DNA of 24,102 bases, taken from contig CAAGFJ010000103.1 of assembly GCA_900769115.1 (NCBI GenBank), positions 1-24,102 on the forward strand, written 5' to 3'. Source of the DNA: Lachnospiraceae bacterium (lineage in GTDB: Bacteria; Bacillota; Clostridia; Lachnospirales; Lachnospiraceae). The notes below the pieces were generated by a model. The model did no database searches and had not been told where the DNA came from. It was given only the letters and a program-made list of their open reading frames with translations. Positions within the stretch are counted from its first letter, which is position 1. Each line of letters begins with the position of its first letter. Shown in pieces: positions 16,133 through 23,982 of the stretch. Made by a program: the position numbers and the translations under genes.

Positions 16133-18529
16133 CTACATCTGTACAACAATCTGGTTCTCATCCTGCAACCGGTCTGCTGCGATATAATCGCCCTCAATCG
16201 TTGTACCATTCAAAACAATGCTCTTAACACCAGATTCTTTACCATCCGGATTCTGAACTTCAATATGCAGCTTCTTGCCACGGAAATCTTTGTCCATGGT
16301 AAATGACTTCCAATCTGAAGAGATGGATGGACTGATCTTAAGACCACCAAAGTCCGGACGTAAACCAAGGATTCCCTCTACACAACCTACCATAACTGTA
16401 GAAGCCGTACCAGTCAGCCAGTGTACATGTGCCCGGCCTTCAAATGGGGACTCCGTACTTTCTGTAAACTGACCATGGCAATATGGCTCTAACTTACGAA
16501 TCTCTGCTTTGTCATTCATCGAAGCAGGGGAAGACTCGTTAAAGTATTCAAATGCACGATTACCATGTCCCATCAAAGACTCTGCTAAGATGATCCAACC
16601 CTGTGGCTGTGAGAAGATACCGCCATTCTCCTTGGTTGATGGATTGAATAACAACATCAATGCACCATCAAATGCATGATCTACATAGGAAGGTGCCATC
16701 AAACGTACACCATAAGGTGTATTCAATTCACGATGTACGGATTCTAATGCAAGCTCTGCCTGCTCCTTAGAAGCAAGACCAGAGATAACGGACCATGACT
16801 GTGGATTTAACCACATATTTGCTTCCGGATGATGCTTCGAACCAATGATCTCACCATCTTCCTTATATCCACGCACATAACGATCCTCTTCCCAGCAATA
16901 CTTCTGAATCGTATCACCTAATTCCTTCTGTATCTGATCTAAATAAGCAAGATACTCTGTATCGTTCTTTCTCTCGGCAAACTCGCGGATCACTGTCATA
17001 GCATAATATAACTGCATTGCTACAAAGCTTGACTCACCCTTCTTACCAAGGCGAAGACAATCGTTCCAGTCGGCATGCAATCCGGCAGGCATTCCATGAT
17101 CACCAAGACGGTTCATAGAGAAATCAATTGCTCGTTTCAAATGCTCATATACGGATGCCTCTCCACCATTTGCAAACAGGATCACTTCATCCATAAAGTC
17201 TACATTACCAGTCTCTGCAATGTACTTATATACGGTTGGGAATAACCACAACGCATCATCTGCACGATAAGCAGGATGTCCGGTCTCTTTCACATAGGAC
17301 GGATCATCCGGTGTATCCTCATGACCTGCATTATGGGTAAACTTAACTAATGGAAGTCCTCCACCGTTATCTACCTGTGCGGATAACATGAAACGGATCT
17401 TCTCTACTGCCATCTCCGGATTCAGATGAATAATACCCTGGATATCCTGAACCGTATCCCGGTATCCATAACCATTACGAAGTCCGCAATATGTGAAGGA
17501 GGCTGCTCTCGACCAGATAAATGTCATAAAGCACTGATAAGCATTCCATGTGTTGACCATGTTATTAAAGCTGTCAGAAGGTGTCTGTACCTGAAGGTGT
17601 GATAACTGACCATGCCAATAGGTAATCAGCTCATGCAGCTCGGCCTCTGTTGTCTTTTCAACGTCTGTATATCCAGTAAGAATCTTCTCTGCCTGTGCAT
17701 CATCCTTCATCCCTAATACGAAAGTAAAGACCTTGCTCTCGCCAGGTGCTAATTCAATCTTTGTCTGTAATGCACCACATGCATTCGAATTGTAATTCAA
17801 TGTATTGTCACACTGACCATTTTCTACTGCCTGTGGATTACTGTAATCATGATAACGGCCAAGAAAACTTTCTTTGTCACCATTATAAGAGGCAACATCC
17901 GAACCTACTAATCCAAAAAAGCGGGATGCATTCTCGTTACCATCTACCGCATTCTTAATATTCTCATTAATGGTCTGAAGAATACGATTCCCCTTGAAAT
18001 ATGTCTTGGTAATAAATAACGTATACTGCAGATTCACCTGATCCTGCTCGTAGTTGCTGTCGTTCGTAAACTCACAATAACCAAATGCAGAAAGCTTACG
18101 TGGCTTGTCTGATTCATTCGTAAGTTTCACTCTCCATACTTCATGTGTCTTATTGAGAGGTACATAATATAGCACCTCCGAACGGATGCCTGCATACTGT
18201 GCTACCATGTTCGTATAGCCGGTTCCATGATGACACTCGCTCTTATATTCCTCTAATGATTTACCAACCGGCTGCCAGGATGCAGACCAATAATCCTTAC
18301 TCTCTTCATCTCTTAAGTAAATGTATCTGCCCGGCTGGTCAAACTGGTTAAATATGTAACGGATAATTCTTCCGTGTGCACCACTCTTCTCAAAACTATA
18401 CCCACCCGCATTATTGGAAATGATCGCTCCATATGCAGGAGAACCCAAGTAGTTCGCCCATGGTGCCGGTGTATCCGGTCTTGTAATCACGTATTCCTTT
18501 GCTGCTTCATCAAAATAACCGTATTGCAT
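16133..18529 (-). CDS. Glycoside hydrolase family 94 disaccharide phosphorylase
   Basis: A 798-residue cytoplasmic enzyme of the cellobiose/chitobiose phosphorylase family, which splits a beta-linked disaccharide with phosphate to give a sugar 1-phosphate. The N-terminus (MQYGYFDEAAKEYVITRPDT then APWANYLGSP) and GGYSFEKS are typical GH94. The catalytic region HADWNDCL contains Asp487 and Asp490, one of which is the general acid in characterised relatives. The C-terminal block SWLTGTA-like VHWLTGTASTVMVG precedes the final beta-domain. By memory it resembles both chitobiose and cellobiose phosphorylases, so the sugar is left open. AGGAGA lies five bases before the ATG. The gene stands alone: terminators lie on both sides, and no transporter or regulator is next to it. 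The upstream terminator ends only some 20 bases before the start codon, leaving an unclear promoter. Confidence 0.9.
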   Translation of the reverse strand: MQYGYFDEAAKEYVITRPDTPAPWANYLGSPAYGAIISNNAGGYSFEKSGAHGRIIRYIFNQFDQPGRYIYLRDEESKDYWSASWQPVGKSLEEYKSECHHGTGYTNMVAQYAGIRSEVLYYVPLNKTHEVWRVKLTNESDKPRKLSAFGYCEFTNDSNYEQDQVNLQYTLFITKTYFKGNRILQTINENIKNAVDGNENASRFFGLVGSDVASYNGDKESFLGRYHDYSNPQAVENGQCDNTLNYNSNACGALQTKIELAPGESKVFTFVLGMKDDAQAEKILTGYTDVEKTTEAELHELITYWHGQLSHLQVQTPSDSFNNMVNTWNAYQCFMTFIWSRAASFTYCGLRNGYGYRDTVQDIQGIIHLNPEMAVEKIRFMLSAQVDNGGGLPLVKFTHNAGHEDTPDDPSYVKETGHPAYRADDALWLFPTVYKYIAETGNVDFMDEVILFANGGEASVYEHLKRAIDFSMNRLGDHGMPAGLHADWNDCLRLGKKGESSFVAMQLYYAMTVIREFAERKNDTEYLAYLDQIQKELGDTIQKYCWEEDRYVRGYKEDGEIIGSKHHPEANMWLNPQSWSVISGLASKEQAELALESVHRELNTPYGVRLMAPSYVDHAFDGALMLLFNPSTKENGGIFSQPQGWIILAESLMGHGNRAFEYFNESSPASMNDKAEIRKLEPYCHGQFTESTESPFEGRAHVHWLTGTASTVMVGCVEGILGLRPDFGGLKISPSISSDWKSFTMDKDFRGKKLHIEVQNPDGKESGVKSIVLNGTTIEGDYIAADRLQDENQIVVQM

Positions 18530-18546
18530 ATCATTCTCCTTTCGCT

Positions 18547-18606
18547 ATAAAAAAGGCTGTTGCATTCTTCAAAGTAATTCCTTATCACTTTCCAACGCAA
18601 CAGCCT
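18547..18606 (-). terminator. Intrinsic terminator after pnp
   Basis: A perfect 10-bp stem, AGGCTGTTGC (18554-18563) with GCAACAGCCT (18597-18606), a 33-base loop, and TTTTTTAT on the minus strand. It ends the pnp transcript but sits immediately upstream of the GH94 ribosome binding site. A copy of the 5' arm's partner sequence (ACAGCC on the minus strand, 18633-18638) lies upstream and could compete for pairing. Confidence 0.8.
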
Positions 18607-18664
18607 ATATCCTATCCCCATACAAGATGCCTGGCTGTCTAACAGACCTCTTTCATCTGCATTC

Positions 18665-20764
18665 TTATTCTGCTGTCTCTTCCACTGCATCCTTAAGGCT
18701 TAAGCTGATCTTGCCCATACGGTCAATCTCAAGAACCTTAACCTTCACAGTATCACCAATATTAACCACATCTTCTACCTTGGCAACACGATCCTTCGAC
18801 AACTTAGAAATGTGGATCAATCCATCCTTGTTCGGTGAAAGCTCTACAAATGCACCGAAGTTCATGATACGAACAACTTTACCTTCATAGATCTTACCAA
18901 CTTCGATCGGATCTACAATCGAATGAATGATCTTAAGTGCTTTGTCAATACCAGCCTGATCTACGCCGCATACTGCAACGGTTCCATCATCATCAATATC
19001 AATCTTAACACCAGTCTCTTCGATAATGCTGTTGATCGTCTTACCTCTCTGACCAATGATCTCACCAATCTTCTCCGGATCAACCTTCAACTGACAGATC
19101 TTAGGAGCAAGTGCACCAACATGATCTCTTGGCTGGTCGATTGCCTTAGACATAACCTCATCCATAATGTAAAGTCTTGCTTCTCTTGTTCTGCTGATAG
19201 CTTCCTCTACGATAGGTCTTGTCAATCCATGAATCTTAATATCCATCTGGATCGCTGTGATACCTTCCTTGGTACCGGTAACCTTAAAGTCCATATCTCC
19301 GAAGAAGTCCTCAAGACCCTGAATATCAGTCAATACAATATAATCATCATCGGTATCACCTGTAACCAAACCACAAGAAATACCTGCAACCATCTTCTTG
19401 ATTGGAACACCTGCTGCCATCAATGACATACATGACGCACAGGTAGAAGCCATAGAAGTAGATCCGTTTGACTCAAATGTCTCAGATACGGTACGGATTG
19501 CATATGGGAACTCCTCTACGCTAGGAAGTACAGGAACCAATGCTCTCTCTGCCAAAGCACCATGTCCGATCTCACGACGTCCTGGTCCTCTGGATGGCTT
19601 TGTCTCACCTACTGAATAGGATGGGAAGTTATACTGATGCATATATCTCTTGTTTGTCTCTAACAGATTCAAACCATCAATCTTCTGTGCCTCAGATAAA
19701 GGAGCTAATGTTGTTACATTACAGATCTGTGTCTGACCACGGGTAAACATAGCAGAACCATGCACACGAGGAATGATATCAACCTCTGCTGCCAATGGAC
19801 GGATCTGTGTAATTGCACGACCATCTGGTCTCTTGTGATCCTTAAGGATCATCTTACGAACAGTCTTCTTCTGATACTGGTAGATTGCCTCACCAAGTAC
19901 AGCCAACCACTCTTCTTTATCTGCAAATGCTTCCTCTAACTTCTCTGTAATCTGACGAATGTTCTCTTCACGAACCTGCTTCTCATCTGTGAAGACTGCC
20001 TCTTCCATTGCCTCTGGAGGAACAATCTCCTTAATTGCTGCAAACAATTCCTCCGGAACTGCACAGCTTGTATAAGAATGCTTTGGCTTACCACATTCTG
20101 CTACAATCTTATTGATAAATGCAATCACCTGCTGATTGATCTCATGGGCTGCATAGATTGCTTCGATCATCTTATCCTCTGGTACTTCATTCGCACCAGC
20201 CTCGATCATGATAACCTTCTCTGCAGTAGATGCTACTGTAAGCTTCAGATCAGATACTGCATTCTGTGCCTCATTTGGGTTAAATACAAACTCACCATCA
20301 ATTAAACCAACCTGTGTCGTCGCACATGGTCCGTCAAATGGAATATCTGAAATTGCAGTTGCAATTGCAGAACCAAGCATAGCAGTCAACTCTGGTGAAC
20401 ACTCTGGATCTACTGACATAACCAGGTTGTTCAGTGTAACATCATTCCGGTAATCCTTCGGGAACAATGGTCTCATTGGACGGTCAATAACACGGGATGT
20501 AAGGATTGCATTCTCGCTTGCCTTACCCTCTCTCTTATTAAATCCTCCTGGGATCTTACCTACAGAATATAACTTCTCCTCATACTCTACACTAAGTGGG
20601 AAGAAATCAATTCCCTCTCTTGGTTTCTCAGATGCTGTTGCTGTAGATAATACAACCGTATCACCATAATGCATAAATGCTGCTCCATTGGCCTGTGCTG
20701 CAACTCGTCCAACATCAACACGTAACGTTCTGCCGGCAAGTTCCATTTCAAACTTCTTGTACAT
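18665..20764 (-). CDS. pnp: Polyribonucleotide nucleotidyltransferase (PNPase)
   Basis: A 699-residue 3'-5' phosphorolytic exoribonuclease that acts as a trimer in RNA decay. It has two RNase PH domains joined by a helical domain; GDMDFKVTGTKEGITAIQMD contains Asp492, and Asp486 lies just upstream, both at the numbers of the E. coli catalytic residues. A KH domain (GEIIGQRGKTINSI, about 560-620) and an S1 domain (from GKIYEGKVVRIMNFGAFVEL) complete it. The frame continues 29 codons upstream, but the ATG at 20764 is chosen because AGGAGA stands six bases before it and the protein then starts MYKKFEMELAGR, as in relatives. It has its own promoter and a long hairpin leader, unlike operons where it is read through from rpsO. 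Confidence 0.97.
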   Translation of the reverse strand: MYKKFEMELAGRTLRVDVGRVAAQANGAAFMHYGDTVVLSTATASEKPREGIDFFPLSVEYEEKLYSVGKIPGGFNKREGKASENAILTSRVIDRPMRPLFPKDYRNDVTLNNLVMSVDPECSPELTAMLGSAIATAISDIPFDGPCATTQVGLIDGEFVFNPNEAQNAVSDLKLTVASTAEKVIMIEAGANEVPEDKMIEAIYAAHEINQQVIAFINKIVAECGKPKHSYTSCAVPEELFAAIKEIVPPEAMEEAVFTDEKQVREENIRQITEKLEEAFADKEEWLAVLGEAIYQYQKKTVRKMILKDHKRPDGRAITQIRPLAAEVDIIPRVHGSAMFTRGQTQICNVTTLAPLSEAQKIDGLNLLETNKRYMHQYNFPSYSVGETKPSRGPGRREIGHGALAERALVPVLPSVEEFPYAIRTVSETFESNGSTSMASTCASCMSLMAAGVPIKKMVAGISCGLVTGDTDDDYIVLTDIQGLEDFFGDMDFKVTGTKEGITAIQMDIKIHGLTRPIVEEAISRTREARLYIMDEVMSKAIDQPRDHVGALAPKICQLKVDPEKIGEIIGQRGKTINSIIEETGVKIDIDDDGTVAVCGVDQAGIDKALKIIHSIVDPIEVGKIYEGKVVRIMNFGAFVELSPNKDGLIHISKLSKDRVAKVEDVVNIGDTVKVKVLEIDRMGKISLSLKDAVEETAE

Positions 20765-20790
20765 ACTCGCTCTCCTTAAATAAATATTTT

Positions 20791-20877
20791 GTATAAGACA
20801 CCGAAACAACTGAACTACTGATAGCCATCTGATTGCACCCGCTATCAGCACTTCAGAAGTCTCGGTTGCTGTCTTAC
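20791..20877 (-). promoter_or_regulatory. pnp: Long hairpin in the pnp 5' leader
   Basis: The minus-strand transcript can fold 20841-20877 onto 20791-20825 with a 15-base loop. From the loop outwards I count about 10 pairs (core CTGATAGC/GCTATCAG), one mismatch, 5 pairs, a 2-base internal loop, 8 pairs, a small bulge and 6 pairs: near 29 pairs in all. It lies between the promoter and the ribosome binding site. In E. coli and Streptomyces pnp, a leader hairpin cut by RNase III underlies autoregulation; a similar role here is inferred by analogy. Confidence 0.65.
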
Positions 20878-20890
20878 CACAATCTCATAT

Positions 20891-20919
20891 ATTATAACAC
20901 AACCCGTATGCAGTTGCAA
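20891..20919 (-). promoter_or_regulatory. Promoter of pnp
   Basis: Minus-strand TTGCAA (20914-20919), 17-base spacer, perfect TATAAT (20891-20896). It gives a leader of about 120 bases. Confidence 0.75.
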
Positions 20920-20954
20920 AGGATTTATTCTTTGTGCATAAATTAATGTTTTAT

Positions 20955-20990
20955 CAAAGAATAACCCGAAGTATTCTAACTTCGGGCTAT
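20955..20990 (-). terminator. Intrinsic terminator after the Rpn-family gene
   Basis: CCCGAAGT (20965-20972) pairs with ACTTCGGG (20979-20986), 8 bp with a 6-base loop, extendable by three A-T pairs past one mismatch. On the minus strand it is followed by TTATTCTTTG, a broken U-tract. It begins a few bases after the stop codon at 20994. Confidence 0.6.
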
Positions 20991-20993
20991 TGG

Positions 20994-21875
20994 TTACTTC
21001 TGCAATTGAGCCAGCTTAGCTTCCAATTCTGCAATTTTGGCATCCTTATCTGCCAATTGTGAATCTTTCTCTGACAATTCTTCTTCCAACTTATGAATCT
21101 TCTTACGGATTCCTTTCTCCCGATTGCGAAGTGTCTCTTCTGCATCGTACTGAAGCTGTATCGCATCATCCGACATTAACGTATTCATCCGATTAATCAC
21201 AGGTTCAAATTCCTTATACTGTTGTGCAATACTCATAAGATCACCCCATGTCTTTGCTTGAAATAGGCGCGCCCAGACATCCCGTTCGTTGTCCTGGTCT
21301 TCCTGTGTTGCAAGTTCTATCTGATTTAAGTCTAACACATAGAGCTGAAATTTGCCAGTGTATTCATTATGATTTTTCACATTCAAAAGACGGTAAGATG
21401 CAAAAAATTCCGGATACTCTTCAAACAAAGTAAAGTCCAAAATTCCAATATGCACAGCCGGTTTCGTATCAATATAATCATCCCCACGATTCAGATTATC
21501 ATACGAACGACATAGATATCCTACGGAACGTTCCGGCCAGTTACCATAATTGATCAATTGCAATTCAATATTGACGTACGTATCATTATTGAGCAGTAAT
21601 GCCACATCTAGTATGAACCCCTTCCGCTCAATAGCCTGTCCAACCTGAATAGGGTTTCTTATCGTAATCTCCTTGATATCACTTTTCTTATATCCAAGCA
21701 ACGAACATATCAGCATCTTAAGTGCATATTCCGAATCATTCATCAATGCGATGAACAAATAATTGTTCTTCAACGTATATCCTATCAATTCATCCTTATT
21801 GATCTCGTCGCTATCTAAACTTGTTTTTTTCGTTTTCTGTATCTTGCGCTCCCTTATCTCTTTGGTCTCTTCCAA
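20994..21875 (-). CDS. Rpn-family PD-(D/E)XK nuclease ('transposase' PF12784 type)
   Basis: About 293 residues. The core resembles the Rpn/PD-(D/E)XK nuclease family often labelled transposase: GYTLKNNYLFIALMND-type start, then GFILDVALLLNNDTYVNIELQ, where the Asp and the later Glu-x-Gln fit the nuclease core (in many members Gln or Lys closes the motif). WPERSVGYLCRSYDNLNRGD and GILDFTLF follow, as in relatives. The last 50 residues form a charged heptad coiled coil (EELSEKDSQLADKDAKIAEL…). An ATG at 21890 is possible, but AGGAGG lies inside that reading and is five bases before a TTG at 21875, so TTG is preferred. It stands between rpsO and pnp with its own terminator; no terminal inverted repeats were found. 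Whether it moves or acts in recombination or defence is open. Confidence 0.8.
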   Translation of the reverse strand: MEETKEIRERKIQKTKKTSLDSDEINKDELIGYTLKNNYLFIALMNDSEYALKMLICSLLGYKKSDIKEITIRNPIQVGQAIERKGFILDVALLLNNDTYVNIELQLINYGNWPERSVGYLCRSYDNLNRGDDYIDTKPAVHIGILDFTLFEEYPEFFASYRLLNVKNHNEYTGKFQLYVLDLNQIELATQEDQDNERDVWARLFQAKTWGDLMSIAQQYKEFEPVINRMNTLMSDDAIQLQYDAEETLRNREKGIRKKIHKLEEELSEKDSQLADKDAKIAELEAKLAQLQK

Positions 21876-22133
21876 ATAATCCTCCTTCATTCTCTGCTGC
21901 AGAAACTTATAATATCACTCGAATGTAGGAGTAACATAGCATGCATTTTTCGTACTGTCTATAGCATTTGGGAAACATTCACAGAATTTTAAAACGTTTG
22001 ATCAAACATACATAATTACAAACGACTTTGCCACTTATCTAGATCATCCTCTTATATTATTTCTGCACTTACTCTGGCTTTCCTGTTATCGCTTTACATT
22101 TTGACCTTCTTAACTTTGGTCCATACGCCATAT
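21876..22133. other. Intergenic region upstream of the Rpn-family gene
   Basis: No gene is supported here. The region is AT-rich. A perfect 12-base palindrome, GTTTGATCAAAC, lies at 21996-22007 and could be a regulator site. Candidate -10 boxes such as TATAGA (minus strand, around 21959-21964) lack good -35 partners, so no promoter is called. Confidence 0.5.
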
Positions 22134-22198
22134 GTAAGAAAATAAAAGGGCAGCCACTTACATGCAAGCATGTAGTGACTACCCTTTTATTCTCTTAC
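22134..22198. terminator. Very long bidirectional hairpin terminator after rpsO
   Basis: Arms 22141-22165 and 22168-22191 pair with only two wobble/mismatch positions and one bulged base around a 2-base loop. The pairing continues outwards past one mismatch with GTAAGA (22134-22139) and TCTTAC (22193-22198). In total it has about 30 pairs, far longer than needed to terminate. On the minus strand CCCTTTTATTTTC follows the core, so it should terminate rpsO; it also reads as a terminator from the other side. Confidence 0.85.
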
Positions 22199-22215
22199 GC
22201 ACGGCTTACGCGAGA

Positions 22216-22482
22216 TTATTTTCTCAAACCTAAGCTCTCGATTAATGTTCTGTAACGCTCGATGTCGATCTTCTTCAAGTAAGCTAATAAGTTACGTCTC
22301 TGACCTACTAACTTAAGAAGACCACGTCTTGAATGATGATCCTTTGGATGATCCTTGAAATGACCCTGTAAATCATTGATTCTTGCTGTTAATAATGCAA
22401 CCTGAACCTCTGGTGAACCTGTGTCATTTGCTCCACGTCCGTACTTCTCAATAATCTCTTTCTTCTGCTCTGCTGATACCAT
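22216..22482 (-). CDS. rpsO: 30S ribosomal protein S15
   Basis: An 88-residue ribosomal protein that binds 16S rRNA early in 30S assembly. DTGSPEVQVALLTARI and KDHHSRRGLLKLVGQRRNLLAYL are the classic S15 signatures, including the rRNA-contacting HHSRRGL loop. The frame opens three codons earlier, but the ATG at 22482 is chosen because GGAGG lies nine bases before it and the length then matches S15 elsewhere. It has its own promoter, a folded leader and a strong terminator, so it is monocistronic rather than read into pnp. Confidence 0.98.
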   Translation of the reverse strand: MVSAEQKKEIIEKYGRGANDTGSPEVQVALLTARINDLQGHFKDHPKDHHSRRGLLKLVGQRRNLLAYLKKIDIERYRTLIESLGLRK

Positions 22483-22512
22483 AATCAACATCCTCCTTAT
22501 AAATAATAATCG

Positions 22513-22558
22513 CCAGTCACCCAGTGAAAGGTCGGAGTGTCCTTGGTCTGAGTAACGG
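22513..22558 (-). promoter_or_regulatory. rpsO: Structured leader of rpsO, possible S15 autoregulatory site
   Basis: In the transcript GTTACTCAG (22548-22556) pairs with CTGGGTGAC (22516-22524) over nine positions with two G-U pairs, extended by CC/GG past a bulge. Above it an internal loop leads to AAGG/CCTT with a 9-base loop. S15 represses its own mRNA through leader structures in several phyla, and G-U/G-C pairs next to a loop are part of its rRNA site. The specific assignment is inference. Confidence 0.45.
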
Positions 22559-22573
22559 TTAACATACTTTGCA

Positions 22574-22602
22574 ATAATACCATATACCTTTCTAAAAGTA
22601 AA
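22574..22602 (-). promoter_or_regulatory. Promoter of rpsO
   Basis: Minus-strand TTTACT (22597-22602), 17-base spacer, TATTAT (22574-22579). It leaves a leader of about 85 bases. Confidence 0.55.
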
Positions 22603-22844
22603 GCATTATTTGAATCATTTATTTCATTTTCGGTTTTTCCATACAAAGAAACGCGTTAAATCATTCTATTTCTGTCATTATATCCTTGACAATTAATCCG
22701 TAAGCAATCATTATTAAGAAGGAATGGGAATCGTTATAATGTTATAATACAGATCTAACATAATTTCTGATCTATACATAGATTCTGTTAATTATCTTTC
22801 CAACCATTCCAACACTATAACGCAATTACAAGGAGTTACATATT
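22603..22844. other. Divergent intergenic region between rpsO and aroC
   Basis: The space between the rpsO and aroC start codons is about 360 bases and carries both promoters. Next to aroC, TTATAAT occurs twice in tandem (22734-22740 and 22742-22748), and GATCTAACAT is repeated as GATCTATACAT some 15 bases further on. These may be spare -10 boxes or regulator sites. No small gene is supported. Confidence 0.5.
22686..22714 (+). promoter_or_regulatory. Likely promoter of aroC
   Basis: A perfect TTGACA (22686-22691) is followed after 17 bases by CATTAT (22709-22714). Perfect TATAAT boxes at 22735-22740 and 22743-22748 lack -35 partners but could also serve. Confidence 0.5.
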
Positions 22845-23948
22845 ATGGCAGGTTCAACATTAGGAACAATTTTCAGGATATCTACCTGGGGCGAATCCCA
22901 CGGCAAAGCATTAGGCGTTGTCATTGATGGATGCCCAGCCGGATTAGAATTATCTGAAGCAGATATTCAACCATTTCTAAATAGACGCAAACCGGGACAG
23001 TCCATCTACTCTACCCCTCGTAGTGAAGATGATGCAGTGGAGATTCTATCCGGTGTATTCGAGGGACGTACAACCGGCACTCCAATCTCTATGATCGTGC
23101 ACAACAAGTCTCAACAGTCCAGAGATTATAGTGAGATTGCTTCTTATTACAGACCCGGACATGCCGACTATACTTTTGATGCCAAGTATGGTTTTCGTGA
23201 TTACCGCGGTGGTGGTCGCTCTTCCGGACGTGAGACAATCGCCCGTGTTGCTGCTGGCGCTGTTGCGGTCAAGATCTTAGAGCAGCTCGGTATCACATTT
23301 ACTACTTATACACGTTCAATCGGTAACATCACCATTGATTATAATAAGTTTGATAAAGATGAGATTCTTCACAATAAGATCTATATGCCGGATGCGACTG
23401 CGGCTGCCCGTGCCGGTGAATACATTGTCGAGATGACCAAAGAACACGATTCTGTTGGTGGCTGTGTCGAAGCAGTTATTCACGGTGTGCCTGCCGGTCT
23501 TGGCGATACCGTATTCGAGAAATTAGATGCCAATCTTGCCAAAGCCTTAATGTCGATTGGTGCAGTAAAAGCAATCGAGATTGGTGATGGTGTTGGCGTT
23601 GCTACTGCCCTTGGCTCTCAGGATAACGACGGATTCACAACCGATGCCAACGGCAATATTACACCGCTTACTAACCATGCAGGTGGTATTCTCGGTGGAA
23701 TGAGTGATGGTGCAGACATTATACTCCGTGCTTCATTCAAGGCAACCCCTTCCATTCTGAAGGAACAGCATACTGTTACCCAGTCCGGTGAACCAATTGA
23801 TGTTTCTATCAAAGGTCGTCACGATCCGGTCGTTGTACCAAGAGCTGTTGTAGTGGTGGAAGCTATGTCTGCCATTACCATTCTGGACGCTTTACTTGTC
23901 AATATGTCCGCAACGATGGATGGACTGCGTCACTTCTACAATCACTAA
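22845..23948 (+). CDS. aroC: Chorismate synthase
   Basis: A 367-residue cytoplasmic enzyme making chorismate from EPSP with reduced FMN, the last step of the shikimate pathway. It starts with the signature GESHGKALGVVIDGCPAG, followed by RRKPGQSIYSTPRSE-type FMN/substrate residues, RPGHADYTFDAKYG, DYRGGGRSSGRETIARVAAG and, near the end, GRHDPVVVPRAVVVVEAM. The length is normal and no frameshift is seen. AGGAG stands nine bases before the ATG. It is the only plus-strand gene, divergent from rpsO; other shikimate genes are not in the window. A structured element, not an obvious terminator, follows it. Confidence 0.98.
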   Translation: MAGSTLGTIFRISTWGESHGKALGVVIDGCPAGLELSEADIQPFLNRRKPGQSIYSTPRSEDDAVEILSGVFEGRTTGTPISMIVHNKSQQSRDYSEIASYYRPGHADYTFDAKYGFRDYRGGGRSSGRETIARVAAGAVAVKILEQLGITFTTYTRSIGNITIDYNKFDKDEILHNKIYMPDATAAARAGEYIVEMTKEHDSVGGCVEAVIHGVPAGLGDTVFEKLDANLAKALMSIGAVKAIEIGDGVGVATALGSQDNDGFTTDANGNITPLTNHAGGILGGMSDGADIILRASFKATPSILKEQHTVTQSGEPIDVSIKGRHDPVVVPRAVVVVEAMSAITILDALLVNMSATMDGLRHFYNH

Positions 23949-23982
23949 CACTCTTACACAGCGTAAGTCAATACAGTATATG

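Noticed and set aside
18923..19426. 167-codon plus-strand frame opposite pnp
   Set aside because: Antisense shadow of a strongly conserved gene; no ribosome binding site or domain.
23953..23967. CTTAC/GTAAG hairpin just after aroC as its terminator
   Set aside because: Only five pairs and no T-run follows.
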